Source: Solen grandis (taxonomy: Eukaryota > Mollusca > Bivalvia > Adapedonta > Solenidae). From it: a stretch of 64,000 nucleotides of DNA. The notes below the pieces were generated by a model. It did no database searches, was not told where the DNA came from, and worked only from the letters and a program-made list of their open reading frames with translations. Of the stretch, positions 1-11,444 are shown one piece after another. Position 1 is the first letter of the stretch, and every line of letters starts with the position of its first letter. Made by a program: the position numbers and the translations under genes. Location: positions 40,496,346-40,560,345 of the forward strand of contig CM037792.1 in NCBI GenBank assembly GCA_021229015.1, written 5' to 3'.

Positions 1-1368
1 AGTGACAGTTTGACATTTGAAGATAGACAAAATTGCACAGAAACTGAGATGTTTGTTGATTCAGTTGTACAAGCCTTGCCTGCTACAGACAGAAGGCTAC
101 AGGAAATAAGGTCAAAGCAAAAGTCAGATTATGTCTGCAAAAAGTTGATAGACTTTACCCAAAATGGGTGGCCTGATTCGAAACTTTGTGAAGTTTCAAA
201 ACTCTATTGGAAGTTTCAGTCAGAAATTACTCTGAATAATGACCTGTTAATGAGAAATGACAGACTGATTATCCCCGCAGAAATGAAGACAGAGATTCTG
301 TCTAGGTTACATGAGGCACATCAGGGTATTACCAAGTGCAGGTTAAGGGCAAAGGAATCAGTTTGGTGGCTCGGAATAAATTCCGACATTGAAAATCTTG
401 TGAAGGCGTGTGACATTTGCTCAAAAATGCAAAATGAGAAGAAGGAGCCAATGATAGCAACACCTTTTCCAGAAAGATGTTGGTCAAAATTAGGTTCTGA
501 TTTATTTTACTGGCATGGTTCAACGTACTTGCTTGTAATAGATTATTATTCGCGCTATATTGAGTTAGCAAAACTCAGTTCGCTTTCATCGGCTGCAGTT
601 GTAGGGCATTTCAAATCTATACTATCTCGCCACGGTCTGTGTGATACTATAGTCACAGATGGGGGTCCTCAGTATGCTTCAGATACTTTCAACAAGTTTT
701 GCTCTGATTATGGTATTGAACACATAACCTCAAGCCCAAAGTACCCAATGGGGAACTCAGAGGCAGAACGCGCAGTACAGACTGTTAAACGTCTGTTAAA
801 TTCATGCAATGATCCTTACCTAGCCATGTTGACTTATAGAGCTACACCATTACGAAATGGGCTATCACCAAGTCAATTATTGTTTGGGCGACAGATAAAA
901 AGCACACTTCCACAGTCCCCACTAAAGCTCCAGTCAAAACGGATTAACTCTAATCTGTTAAGACAAAAGGAGGAGAGTTACCGTACATACTCAAAGAAAA
1001 ATTTTGACAGGTCTAAGCGTTCTCGGTACCTTCCCCCACTTAGAAAAGGAGATGGGGTGTACATAAAAGATATGGATTCAGAGGGGAAGATTATAAGCCA
1101 GCATTCCCGACCAAGATCCTTTGTAATAGAAACTCCAAAAAGTACAATCTCAAGAAACCGTAGACATCTGGTGAAATTAAATAAACAGGTGAATGTTCAC
1201 AAGGATATTGACATTCCTTCCTTATCAGACCAGCTGTCAGTGTCTACCTCTAATTCAGACTCACAAGGGTCTCAGAGTCCGAACTGTGCTAACCCTGATA
1301 GTTCACAGAATGTTTATGTGACAAGATCTGGGAGAGTTTCCCAACCCCCAGATCGTCTTAACTTATAA
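1..1368 (+). mobile_element. Ty3/gypsy-type retrotransposon pol, integrase region (5'-truncated by window edge)
   Basis: The frame is open from base 1 to the stop at 1366-1368; there is no ATG near the left edge, so this is the C-terminal part of a longer pol polyprotein. Visible domains in order: an H2C2 integrase zinc finger (HEAHQG ... CDICSKM, about residues 99-140), then a DDE core with D in 'GSDLFYWHG', D in 'TDGGPQY' and E in 'GNSEAER', with 35 residues between the last two. A basic C-terminal region follows. Integrase inserts element cDNA into the host genome. The polypurine tract and LTR follow directly downstream. No stop or frameshift interrupts the visible part, so the copy is recent or still competent in this portion. 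It is a host-genome element and is not part of the neighbouring genes. Confidence 0.93.
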
Positions 1369-1545
1369 TTGCGTACATAATTACTTTGAAGATAAACTCT
1401 CTAACATTGTTATCTGCTTGTGACATTTCAGTTGTGTTTCAGTGTTTCAGCAGGCACATAAAAAGATAAAGTTAATTATGCTTGTGATACAAAAATAATG
1501 TTTCATAAGAATACAGAGTTCATCTAAACTAATGTTTAGAACTTT

Positions 1546-1555
1546 AGAAAAGGGG
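1546..1555 (+). other. Polypurine tract of the retrotransposon
   Basis: AGAAAAGGGG lies immediately 5' of the TGTTGTA start of the LTR. This is the expected position of the plus-strand priming tract in an LTR retrotransposon. Confidence 0.85.
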
Positions 1556-1785
1556 TGTTGTATAAGCCTTGTTATGAGTCAAGGGAGACAACAATGTTGT
1601 GCTTACTGCTTACACTAACATGAGTTACTGTTATTGTATTATGTATAAGATATATATATATATATACCATTGTTGTAGACTAGTTAGTCTCTGTTTAGCC
1701 ATGCTGCCATATAGATGTGCTATGTAAATAAAGTGTTGTAATCACGAAGGTCTTCGGTCGTCTTGATATAACATTTACTACAACA
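1556..1785 (+). repeat. 3' LTR, 230 bp
   Basis: It begins TGTTGTA and ends TACAACA, a perfect 7-bp terminal inverted repeat with the canonical TG...CA ends. It contains a TA-rich stretch (about 1650-1666) that could act as a TATA element and an AATAAA polyadenylation signal at 1727-1732. The next five bases (TATTA, 1786-1790) are the candidate target-site duplication. The 5' LTR lies outside the window, so neither the duplication nor LTR identity can be tested here. Confidence 0.88.
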
Positions 1786-2128
1786 TATTACTGAATAATA
1801 AAAATTAAGAAGTAACTGGTGATTTTCCGTTCCCATCTTGAACGATTTTTAAGTAATCAGGGGATCCAGATTTCCTGACATCCGGATGGATGGACAGACA
1901 TATGGAGGGCAAACTGATAGTGCCCTCTGGTGTAAACACTGGTAGGGGACTAACAAAAGTATAGCATAAACATTTCAATTACAATCTGGAAAATGAAAGC
2001 AATAGTTATAAAAAATTCAATATGAATCAATGCCCTGAAATTTAAAAAGGTAGGCATGGTAGAAAAGCATTTCAAAATTCACTAATTTTTTCCCAAAGAA
2101 CGTCAGATGAACTTTTCAAGAGATGCAC

Positions 2129-2366
2129 CTACATTTTAACTTCTCCGTCAGTATGGAAGCCTCGTAGTCGCTATACTGAATGATGGGTGGGGGACTGGGA
2201 GGTCGCATCCTCTCCTCTTCTCTCCGCTGTCGGTGCCGAATGTCACGCATCAGTGACCGCTGCTTGCACTCAAACTCATACTGATCTTCTCGAGCCATGG
2301 CAAAATCAACATGCAGCCGACCCGTGTTTTGCTTGTCATCTTTATCTTCGATCTTCATTCTGTATC
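2129..2366 (-). CDS. ENOX1: ENOX-like exon: end of RRM and following basic segment
   Basis: The acceptor is CACATAG at 2368-2367. It reads 'GYRMKIEDKDDKQNTGRLHV' followed by 'DFAMAREDQYEFECKQRS', then 'EERMRPPSPPPIIQYSDYEA' and 'SILTEKLK'. This corresponds to the 'GRLHVDFAQARDD ... RPPSPP ... AEKLK' stretch of vertebrate ENOX. The donor is ambiguous: GTAGGT after 2133 or GTGCAT after 2129. The rest of the protein lies off the left edge. Confidence 0.88.
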
Positions 2367-5300
2367 CTATGTGACATATAGATGAGGAAGGTATTCAAGT
2401 GTCACCATGTCATGAGTTTTTTTTCCCAGCTACGTGCCTCTATATAACTCATCTTCATTAAATGCCTTCATCATAGCGATGTTTCTTAATTTAGTCTTTA
2501 ACACATTACCTTATCTTTGTGTCAACTGGCAGACAGAGAAGATCCTGATTAGACAGCTCCTTTATCATGGAGTTGTCTGATCAAAGTCTCCTTTCCTTGC
2601 TCATATTATATTGTAGCTCAGATTTTACATACCGCTAATCTATACGGAAAAAGAAAATTCCATTGTTTCTTATAGCTTTAATGTTCAGTGAATTAATATT
2701 CATCATATCATAAATTTGAACATGAATATTCATAGGGTAAGAGTTAGTCTCTTCGGATATTACTTATAACTTCTCATACATCACTAATTTTTTTGTTTGT
2801 TTAATACTGAAAGCCCCTCCAATATTATTCCTTTGATTACGATTAAAAAGAAAATGGAAGTTTTCGAAACTTCTATTTTAAATTAATATTTTCCGCAAAT
2901 GCACAGGATTTACTGAATCTGAGAATGATCAATATCAGCTCACCAGACAGTATAAGTGCTCTATCCACTGATCCTTCATCTTCAAATCTCACATGAGCAA
3001 AGTTTTTCTTTCGACTCTTCCTAATGCTGGTAGTTGTTCCAAACTCACTGAATACTTCTAGCAGGATCTCCTCCGTACAGTTGTCTGGCAGACCCCCGAC
3101 GAAGATGGTGCGACACCCTGGTGGGCGTTCCCTTGTGGTAGGATGTGGGGCGTCTGAAGTAAAAATACTGATAATACATTGTTTTACAAGTGAAAATCTG
3201 AGCGTATCATATTAACAAAACATGCCTGCCTTATATAATTATTATAAACTAAATGTGAAAAATGCCTGCATTCAGAATGATTTTGTAGCAGAAATACTGT
3301 GAGAGCAATGCTCATTGTTCTACCAAAATTACATGAAGGTGAATGAAATACAATCTTGAATTGTCATTCATAATCAAAGTGCACATACACATATCTACAA
3401 ACTCCAGAAACTCTTCTTATTTAGACATTTTCTCTGTCCAAGCTCTGTAATGTCCCACCAACTTGGTCAGTTCTACATTGATGTCCCACCTACTTGGTCA
3501 GTGCTACATTGATGTCCCACCCTCTTGGTCAGTTCTACATTGATGTCCCATTTACATGGTCAGTTCTAAATTGATGTCCCATCCACTTGGTCAGCTCTAC
3601 ATTGATGTCCCATCTACTTGGTCAGTTCTACATTGATGTCCCACCCACTTGGTCAGTTCTACATTGATGTCCCACCTACCTGGTCAGTTCTACATTGATG
3701 TCCCTCCCACTTGGTCAGTTCTACATTGATGTCCCACCCACTTGGTCAGTTCTACATTGATGTCCCACCTACTTGGTCAGTTCTACATTGATGTCCCTCC
3801 CACTTGGTCAGTTCTACATTGATGTCCCACCTACTTGGTCAGTTCTACATTGATGTCCCACCTACCTGGTCAGTTCTACATTGATGTCCCATTTACTTGG
3901 TCAGTTCTACATTGATGTCCCCCACTTGGTCAGTTCTACATTGATGTCCCACCCACTTGGTCAGTTCTACATTGATGTCCCACCTACTTGGTCAGTGCTA
4001 CATTGATGTCCCACCCTCTTGGTCAGTTCTACATTGATGTCCCATTTACTTGGTAAGTTCTACATTGATGTCCCATCCACTTGGTCAGCTCTACATTGAT
4101 GTCCCACCTACTTGGTCAGTTCTACATTGATGTCCCACCTACTTGGTCAGTTCTACATTGATGTCCCACCTACCTGGTCAGTTCTACATTGATATCCCTC
4201 CCACTTGGTCAGTTTTACATTGATGTCCCACCAACTTGGTCAGTTCTAAATTGATGTCCCATCCACTTGGTCAGTTCTACATTGATGTCCCACCCACTTG
4301 GTCAGTTCTACATTGATGTCCCACCTACTTGGTCAGTTCTACCATTGTTGCCCATCCCACTTGGTCAGTTCTACATTGATGTCCCATCCACTTTGTCAGT
4401 TCTACATTAATGTCCCACCCACTTGGTCAGTTCTACATTGATGTCCTTCCTACTTGGTCAGTTCTACATTGATGTCCCATCCACTTGGTCAGTTCTACAT
4501 TGATGTCCCTTTTACTTGGTCAGTTTTACATTGATGTCCCTCCCACTTGGTCAGTTCTACATTGATGTCCCACCTACTTGGTCAGTTCTACATTGATGTC
4601 CCATCCACTTGGTCAGTTCTACATTGATGTCCCATCCACTTGGTCAGTTCTACATTGATGTCCCATCCACTTGGTCAGTTCTACATTGATGTCCCACCCA
4701 CTTGGTCAGTTCTACATTGATGTCCCACCTACTTTGTCAGTTCTACATTGATGTCCCTCCCACTTGGTCAGTTCTACATTGATGTCCCATTTACTTGGTC
4801 AGTTCTACATTGATGTCCCATCCACTTGGTCAGTTCTACATTAATGTCCCACCCACTTGGTCAGTTTTACATTGATGTCCCACCAACTTGGTCAGTTCTA
4901 CATTGATGTTCCACCCACTTGGTCACTTCCATAGTTCTACATTGATATATAAGTAGCATCCCCAGCTGAGCAGCATAGCCACTTAAAAATTCTGCAAAAT
5001 CGGTATACCTAGTGTACAAAAAGTCTGTTTTCAAAGGGAAAAAAAATCAAAACAATATCAAACTTACATATCTTAAGTGTAAATAAAATTATCTTTCCAA
5101 TGATGTATATGTTTTTGTTGTTTTGTTCTTATTTTTGTCGTAGTTGTGTGTAAAATCCGCCAGGTAAGTAAATTTTGTGTAATTTCCGGATACCGTGTAA
5201 CTGAGGCAGAATTGATTACACGTATGTTTAATGATCGCGGTTGCGGATTATCAAACACCGTTTTTTAGATTTAAAAATTATATCACCATTTACAGAAAAG

Positions 5301-8300
5301 AATGAACTTTCTCGAGGTTTTTGAACTTAACGTTTATGTCAATTAATTTCCGAGTAATAAGGTAGTGAAGTCTGGCGCGTTTTTTAGGAAGATTAAAAAG
5401 TAAGTAAAATAGATCTTTATACTTCTAAAAGTATAAAGTCTGCTCTTTAATTTGATATATTTTTCAAGACAATTCATGCATATTAAAGCATCCGCATCGT
5501 CCGATGAAAATCAAACTTTTACAAAAAAAACGTCCGCTCGGCGAATCGAGTGCGGCCGCCATTTTGAATTTTACCGATAATGAAAACAAAACTTCAGATC
5601 GAGAATGTAAAGGTGTATATGGATGTTTTTCTTGTTGATACAACATCTTTCGCGTATAAATCCTTTAATTAACAATTTTTTTTAACTTTAGTATCATTGT
5701 AATACACATTTTACTTAGTTAAATTACTTTGTTTACCGAGTGAAATTTCGTACCATACGACGATCGTAATTGTCATAACTAACTTCTAACTGCACTTTGG
5801 TTGACATGTATACGCATTTATTTTCACAATGAATGAATGGTGCTGCATATACATATTATTTAAAATTTTCTTTATTTCTGAAAAAAAAAAAAATGGATGA
5901 AATGCAATCCTCATTAATATTGCATTCCTTACCCACTTCTTTGGTGATGAAAAAAATCACTATACTGTATATCATTTCTTCATTAGATTAAAATCATGCA
6001 TGCAACCTATCATTTTTCGTGATCAAAATCTCAAACTTACATCTGACTTTGAAATGAAGGGGAAATCAATCAATCGGATTAAAACCTTAAGTAAATGTGG
6101 AGGAACATAGGACAATACTCACTCATTAAAAGTATAAATAAATTAGATGAACTGCATAAAACAACTGCTGTCTTAGATGGAAAAGCCTGTATTTTTTTGT
6201 ATTTTTTTTTAATACAATTAACCTAAATGAATAAACATATAATTAGTGATTCTGTACTCTTCCTACAAGATATAAAATTTTATTTAAAGTTGGTAGCATA
6301 TAACCAACAATTTTTACACTCTTAACTGACAAAAACCTCTTGTTTTAATTGGTGTGTGTGTGGGGGGGAGGGTCTTCCATATTGCATCATAAATTACAAA
6401 GCTAGGCCCCATGCTGTGTAATCAACTGATTGGGAGACACTTTCCAGCTGATAGTTTATGACCTTATTTAACTTATAACAAACTTAGTAACCCTTTGAGT
6501 TTTGCATCCACTATCTTTAGCAGGATTCTACAGTTGATGGCAGACCCCGAGTGGTGCAATCCACTAGGGAGTGATCCTATGTTAGGTGTGGCAGCCACAG
6601 TGCGATTTATACATTGTTGTAAGTGCAATATTAGTATCCTATATAACAACATGCAAGCTTTATAATTATTATAAATAATTGTGGAAAATGCCTGCATTAA
6701 ATATTTGTAGAGATATTACAATTTTGACAAAAATTAAAAGTAATAATAAATCTTAATTGTCATTCATAATCTAAGTATAACATATCTACTCAAACTCTCT
6801 TTTCTTCTCTCTGTCAATTGTAATTTCACAATTTATTTTCTACATTGATGTCATACTGGTATCTAATGATTCCATCTTGTTTTTCTATTATCCCCAAAAT
6901 TACTTGTCTTCTACATTGATGTCATCATTGGTGTATTGATGTCCACCTACTTGTTGTCTACATTGATTCCCATCCACTTGATAGATTCTAATTTTCCCTA
7001 CTTCATTACTACATTGATGCCCACTACTGGCAGTTTCATTGATTTTATTGGTAATTAACATTGATGTCCATACTATGTCAGTTCTTTAAATTGATGTCCA
7101 CTCCATTGGTCATTTACTGATGTAACCCACTTGTCAGTTTACATTATTCCACCCATTGTCATATATAATTGAATCTTCAACTACTTTTACTACATAGATG
7201 TCCTATTCATTTCATGATGTCCTTTTTGTTAATAAATGGAATTTACTCATGTAGATTAATTTTGAAATTGGTATTTATTGTGTCAATTACTTGGAGAAAT
7301 GTGTCCATCAATCATTTAAATAGATGTCATATTGGTTTTTACATGATTCCACGACTGTGGTAGTTTTAAACATTATTCCCACTAGTATTCTTATTAATGC
7401 CCCACTTTCAGTTTCATACATTATACCCTTATTAACATGAGAATTTAATGAGTCATCACTTGGTCAGTTAATTAATGTGTCCCTGGTCAGTTCTACATTT
7501 ATGTCAACTATAGTACAGTTTACATTGATGTCAATCAATGTCATTTACATTGATGCATCACTGTAATTCTACATTGATGTCCACCCATTGTCTTTTCATT
7601 ATTACCAATTAACATTATGTCCACTACTTGGTCATATTAACATGATGTCCCCAAGGTCATTCTACATATGTAATTTACTGGTGTTTTACATTGATGTCCA
7701 TAAAAATTTCTTAAATATCCATCAATTGAGCTAATTGTTACCTTGGTATGTTACATGATGTCCCACCTATTTGGGTTTCAGTTCTACAGATGTCACTCAC
7801 TTGTATTGTACTTATGCCCCATTTTCATGGTAATTCACTTTGTTTCCCTTCAAATTGTCATTACTTATTTAATTTCCATTGTATTTACATGATACCTACA
7901 GTTTGGTAATGATGTCCACCCAATAGGTCAGTTTCCATTTTTACCACTCTTTATTTACATGTTGTCCTCAACAATAGTTCTAATTGATGACCACTTGGCA
8001 CTAGTTCTACATTATAAAGGCCTCTTTACACCAAATTTGTATGAAGCCTTGCACTTCCATATTAGGAAACTGTAGCTAGAATCTCAGAAATTTGGAGTAG
8101 AAACATTTAAGTTAAATCAAGAAATTTACATATATGGAAAAAAAATAAGCTAGGCTTTTACAATGTGACTTATCTTATTTTTAATGATAATTATTTATGT
8201 TTAGAAACAAAATTTCAAGAAACATTCAGAGAAAATACAAGACTTTTAGTATATTGTCCTACCATCCCCCTCCAAATTAGGGCAAGAAAAAAAGTTTTTT

Positions 8301-10460
8301 TGGTGACTGCAATGTTGGCTTATAAAAGGCTCAAGATATATTAGTAGAAACCCCCCTGGTTACATTTAATATAATCTTTGATATGTGAAGTATGTATGAT
8401 GACCCACTTACTAGGTAGAGGGGGATACAAGACACAGCTCTTCATCCTGATGATCTCCTTGGGTGGGGCCATTGGTACTGGGCCTTCCCACGGCATCTAA
8501 CAAACAAAGACAGTCAACACTCAGTGAGCATTGTGCTAACATACTACAATTTCACTTCAAGTTGCAGACAAAAGGCTGTGTTCTGTGTGATATCTATACT
8601 TTCACTTAAATTAATCAATGGTAAATTTCAATTACTGCATGCTTTGGCATGTTATATATATTATCTGTACATGTATGTCCACTTGCATCTCTTCTGACAT
8701 TCTGGATTTTAAAATACTTTAGTTTAATAAGGAAAGAGTATGATATTGAGTCTCAAGTCCAAGCTCTTTTAAAGAAGTTTTTGCAAGCTAGGGGTCTGAT
8801 AAATAGACTTTGTTGAATCATTTTGTTTTGGTAACCTGTCAGATTAGCACAACATAAAATTAAAGCTGGCTGTCTTTCTGGATTTATTATTTGATGAAAT
8901 TTATTTCATATGATGACTTCTTAATAAAGAAAAATAATTAAAAACTTTCAGATCAACAGAGAATTCCTTCTCGGAGGCTCCACTGCACATTATAAAACAT
9001 CAAACATTTTAATAGAGATCTACAACTTCTATATTATATTTGTGCGCAGTCTCACTCTCATATATATGATAAAAGCATTACATCAAAACTTCAGAAAAGG
9101 AAAAAAGAAACAAGAGGGCCATGATGGCCCTGAATCACTCACCTGATTATAAATGAACATATGTTGGATTTTTCCTATTGACCTACTTTTTGACCCCACA
9201 TGACCCAAATTCAAACTTGTCCCAGATTTAATGGAAACAGACATTCTGACCAAGTTTCATGAAGACATGGCCAAAAATGTGGCCTATCGAGTGTTAACAA
9301 GCTTTTCTAATATTTGACCTCATGACCTCCTTTTTGACCCCACATGACCCAAATTCGAACTTGTCCAAGACTTTATGTAAACAAAAATTCTGACCAACTT
9401 TCATGAAGATTGGGCCAAAAATGTGGCCTCTAGAGTGTTAACAAAGTTTTAATAAGATTTGACCTCGTGACCTACTTTTTGACCCCACATGACCCAATTT
9501 CGAACTTGTCCAAGATTTTATGGAGAGGAACATTCTGACCAAGTTTCATAAAGATTTGGCCAAAAATGTGGCCTCTAGAGAGTTAACAAGGTTTTTCTAA
9601 GATTTGACCTATTGACCTACTTTTTGACCAAACATGACCCACATTCAAACTTGTCCAAGATTAAATGGAAACAAACATTCTGACCAAGTTTCATGAAGAT
9701 TGGACCAAAAATGTGGCCTCTAGAGTGTTAACAAGGTTTTATTAAGATCTGACCTTGTGACCTACTTTTTGACCCCACATGACCCAAATTTGAACTTGTC
9801 CAAGATTTTATGGAGACAAACATTCTGACCAAGTTTTTTGAAGATTAGCCCAAAAATATGGCCTCTAGAGTGTTAACAAGGCAAATTGTTGACGACGAAC
9901 GACGCACGTCGCACGAAGGGCGATCACAAAAGCTCACATTGAGCATTTTGTGCTCAGGTGAGCTAAAAACTAATATTAAGCCTGAAAAAAAAAAAGAAAA
10001 AAAAGAAGATAAATGTACTTTACTATATTTAATGTTTGGCCCTCCATATCTGAGATAGTAAAATAAAGAAAATTACACAGAAATGTTCTGATTTATCAAG
10101 CTGTCACCCCTGAAGAGATTAATGAAATCTTTCCACCATATTTTCCTTTTATTTTCTTATAATAAATATACAAAGTGCTACTCACCCCTCCAAACATCAT
10201 CATGTTGCCCATGCCCATCATATCAGGCCCAGGCCCTGGGCCCATCATCGGCCCCATCATTGGGCCCATCCCTCCCATGGGCCCCCCGAAGAACCCCTGT
10301 CCACCACCCTGCATCATGATTCCTGGTAGGTTGGCCCCACTTGGTCCCCCACCTCCCATGCCATCAGGTATAGGAGGCATCTGCATCTCATCCATGTCGC
10401 CTGGTTCTGTCGGGGGAATCTTCAGTAGTCGTGCCGTGAACGCGCCCATAGACCCATCGT
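2129..10460 (-). CDS. ENOX1: ENOX-like gene (ecto-NOX disulfide-thiol exchanger family), partial, four exons
   Basis: Four minus-strand exons join in correct phase with GT-AG borders: 10460-10186, 8496-8412, 3153-2944 and 2366-about 2129. The conceptual protein runs from a Gly/Met/Pro-rich N-terminal region, through 'KEIIRMKSC' and 'TTRERPPGCRTIFVGGLP', into an RRM and then 'GRLHVDFAMARED' and 'RPPSPP'. This order matches the vertebrate ENOX1/ENOX2 proteins as I know them; invertebrates probably have one ancestral gene, so the symbol is approximate. Family members are described as cell-surface proteins with hydroquinone oxidase and thiol-exchange activity. The C-terminal half should lie left of the window. 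The first exon was not found; it may lie in the 11301-11400 gap or elsewhere. Confidence 0.88.
2944..3153 (-). CDS. ENOX1: ENOX-like exon: RRM, first two thirds
   Basis: 210 bp, acceptor TTCAG, donor GTGAGC. It reads 'RERPPGCRTIFVGGLPDN' (RNP2-like IFVGGL), then a helix, then 'RKKNFAHVRFED' (RNP1-like) and 'SVDRALILS'. The RRM fold continues into the next exon with 'GYRM'. This is the best-conserved piece of the gene and fixes the family call. A corrupted copy of this exon is visible at about 6500-6600. Confidence 0.92.
3451..4948. repeat. 31-bp minisatellite, about 48 copies
   Basis: Tandem copies of a 31-base unit containing 'TTGGTCAGTTCTACATTGAT' and 'GTCCCACCTAC'. Variants differ mostly at three to five bases around CCCACCTAC / CCATCCAC / CCTCCCAC, and a few copies have short deletions. 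It lies in the ENOX-like intron between the 2944-3153 and 8412-8496 exons. Confidence 0.97.
4949..6450. other. ENOX-like intron sequence with a CpG-richer patch at 5200-5800
   Basis: Mostly AT-rich intron. About 5480-5780 is richer in CpG than its surroundings and contains, on the minus strand, 'CAAAATGGCGGCCGC' at about 5550-5566. That is an ATG in YY1-like context opening a short frame 'MAAALDSPSGR'. No other coding signal was seen. Confidence 0.5.
6450..8010. repeat. Error-ridden second copy of the RRM exon flank and minisatellite
   Basis: About 6510-6860 follows 3055-3450 in order. Shared landmarks are 'AGCAGGAT', 'CAGTTG..GGCAGACCCC', 'GGTGCGA/CA', 'ATAATTATTATAAA', 'AATGCCTGCATT' and 'AATTGTCATTCATAATC'. 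About 6840-8010 then shows dozens of degraded 'CTACATTGATGTCC' units with irregular small deletions. The coding frame of the exon copy is destroyed. Confidence 0.8.
8412..8496 (-). CDS. ENOX1: ENOX-like exon: linker before the RRM
   Basis: 85 bp, acceptor TTAG, strong donor GTAAGT. It is phase 0 at the start and leaves one base (A) at the end, which completes an Asn codon with the next exon. The product is 'MPWEGPVPMAPPKEIIRMKS' followed by 'CVLYPPLP'. The KEII-x-x-KSC core matches the segment that precedes the RRM in vertebrate ENOX proteins. Confidence 0.88.
9109..9970. repeat. Bivalve-type interspersed repeat with internal 145-bp tandem units
   Basis: It opens 'ACAAGAGGGCCATGATGG' with 'CTCACCTGA' shortly after, and closes 'TGCTCAGGTGAGC', so its ends are inverted (CTCACCTGA / TCAGGTGAG). 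In between are about five units of roughly 145 bp, each with 'CTTTTTGACCCCACATGACC', 'TTCTGACCAAGTTTCATGAA' and 'AAAAATGTGGCC'. It ends with 'GTTGACGACGAACGACGCAC'. No coding capacity was seen. Confidence 0.85.
10186..10460 (-). CDS. ENOX1: ENOX-like exon: Gly/Met/Pro-rich N-terminal segment
   Basis: The acceptor is ...GAGCAG at 10463-10461 and the donor is GTGAGT after GGAGGG. The exon starts with two bases of a split codon and ends in phase 0 (91 codons). The product reads 'DGSMGAFTARLLKIPPTEPG', then a run of GPMGGMGPMM-type low complexity ending 'MMMFGG'. The low-complexity part resembles the disordered N-terminus of ENOX proteins. The upstream exon was not identified. Confidence 0.8.
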
Positions 10461-10513
10461 CTGCTCAAATATTAGCAACACTTACAAACGAACAGTACAT
10501 TTTCTATGTGATT

Positions 10514-11300
10514 TAAAACAAGAGGGCCAAGATGGCCCTAGATCGCTCACCTGAGAAAAGTATCATTCATTGCCTGTACAAAACAGATTGCTTTAGAATT
10601 AAGATGATGAGGTGAAACAATGTTCAGGAATTTTCTGACCCCATCCACAAAAGATATCATCATGACAAACATTCTGCCAAAGTTTGAGGATGATTGGACC
10701 AAAAATGTTGCCCTCAGAGTATAAACAACACCTACATTTCTATCCAGCCCCACCCATTTTCAAACTGGTTCAAGATATCATCATGACAAACAATCTGACC
10801 AAGTTTGAGGAAGATTGCATCAAAACTGTGGCCTTTAGTGTGTAAACAAGATTTTTCTAAGATTTGACCTATTGACCTACTTTTCGGTCCGGCCCTGCCC
10901 ATTTTCGAAAGGGTTCAAGATATCATCAAGACAAACATTCTGACCAAGTTTGAGGAAGATTGGATTAAAATTGTAGCCTCTAGTGTGTAAACAAGATTTT
11001 TCTAAGATTTGACCTACTGACCTACTTTTTGATCCAACCTGACCCATTTTCGAAAGGGTTCAAGATATCATCAAGACAAACATTCTGACCAAGTTTGAGG
11101 AAGATTGGATTAAAATTGTGGCCTCTAGTGTGTAAACAAGATTTTTCTAAGATTTGACCTACTGACCTCCTTTTTGATCCAACCTGACCCATTTTCGAAA
11201 GGGTTCAAGATATCATCAAGACAAACATTCTGACCAAGTTTGAGGAAGATTGGATCAAAATTGTGGCCTCTAGTGTGTAAACATCAAAATTGTTGACGGA
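10514..11300. repeat. Second copy of the bivalve-type repeat, cut by the assembly gap
   Basis: It opens 'ACAAGAGGGCCAAGATGGCC' with 'GCTCACCTGA', followed by about five related units ('TTCTGACCAAGTTTGAGGAA', 'CATTTTCGAAAGGGTTCAAG'). It stops at 'GTTGACGGA' exactly at the N run, where the first copy has its terminal 'GTTGACGACG' block. Confidence 0.85.
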
Positions 11301-11400
11301 NNNNNNNNNNNNNNNNNNNNNNNNNNNNNNNNNNNNNNNNNNNNNNNNNNNNNNNNNNNNNNNNNNNNNNNNNNNNNNNNNNNNNNNNNNNNNNNNNNNN
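11301..11400. other. Assembly gap (100 N)
   Basis: Exactly 100 N, the usual placeholder for a gap of unknown size. It lies between the 5'-most visible exons of the two divergent genes. Confidence 0.99.
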
Positions 11401-11444
11401 AATATTATAAATTTACATTTTAGTTATTTTGGCATTATAATTAT

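Noticed and set aside
3451..4948. CRISPR-like array (regular 31-base repeats)
   Set aside because: Repeats are directly adjacent without unique spacers, and the window is clearly animal; it is a minisatellite.
9858..10058. 66-codon open frame
   Set aside because: Lies across the end of a dispersed repeat; the amino-acid sequence is low complexity (K/E-rich tail) and has no splice or family support.
10175..10516. Plus-strand Pro/Ile-rich open frame
   Set aside because: Antisense shadow of the Gly/Met-rich ENOX-like exon, which joins in phase with its neighbours.
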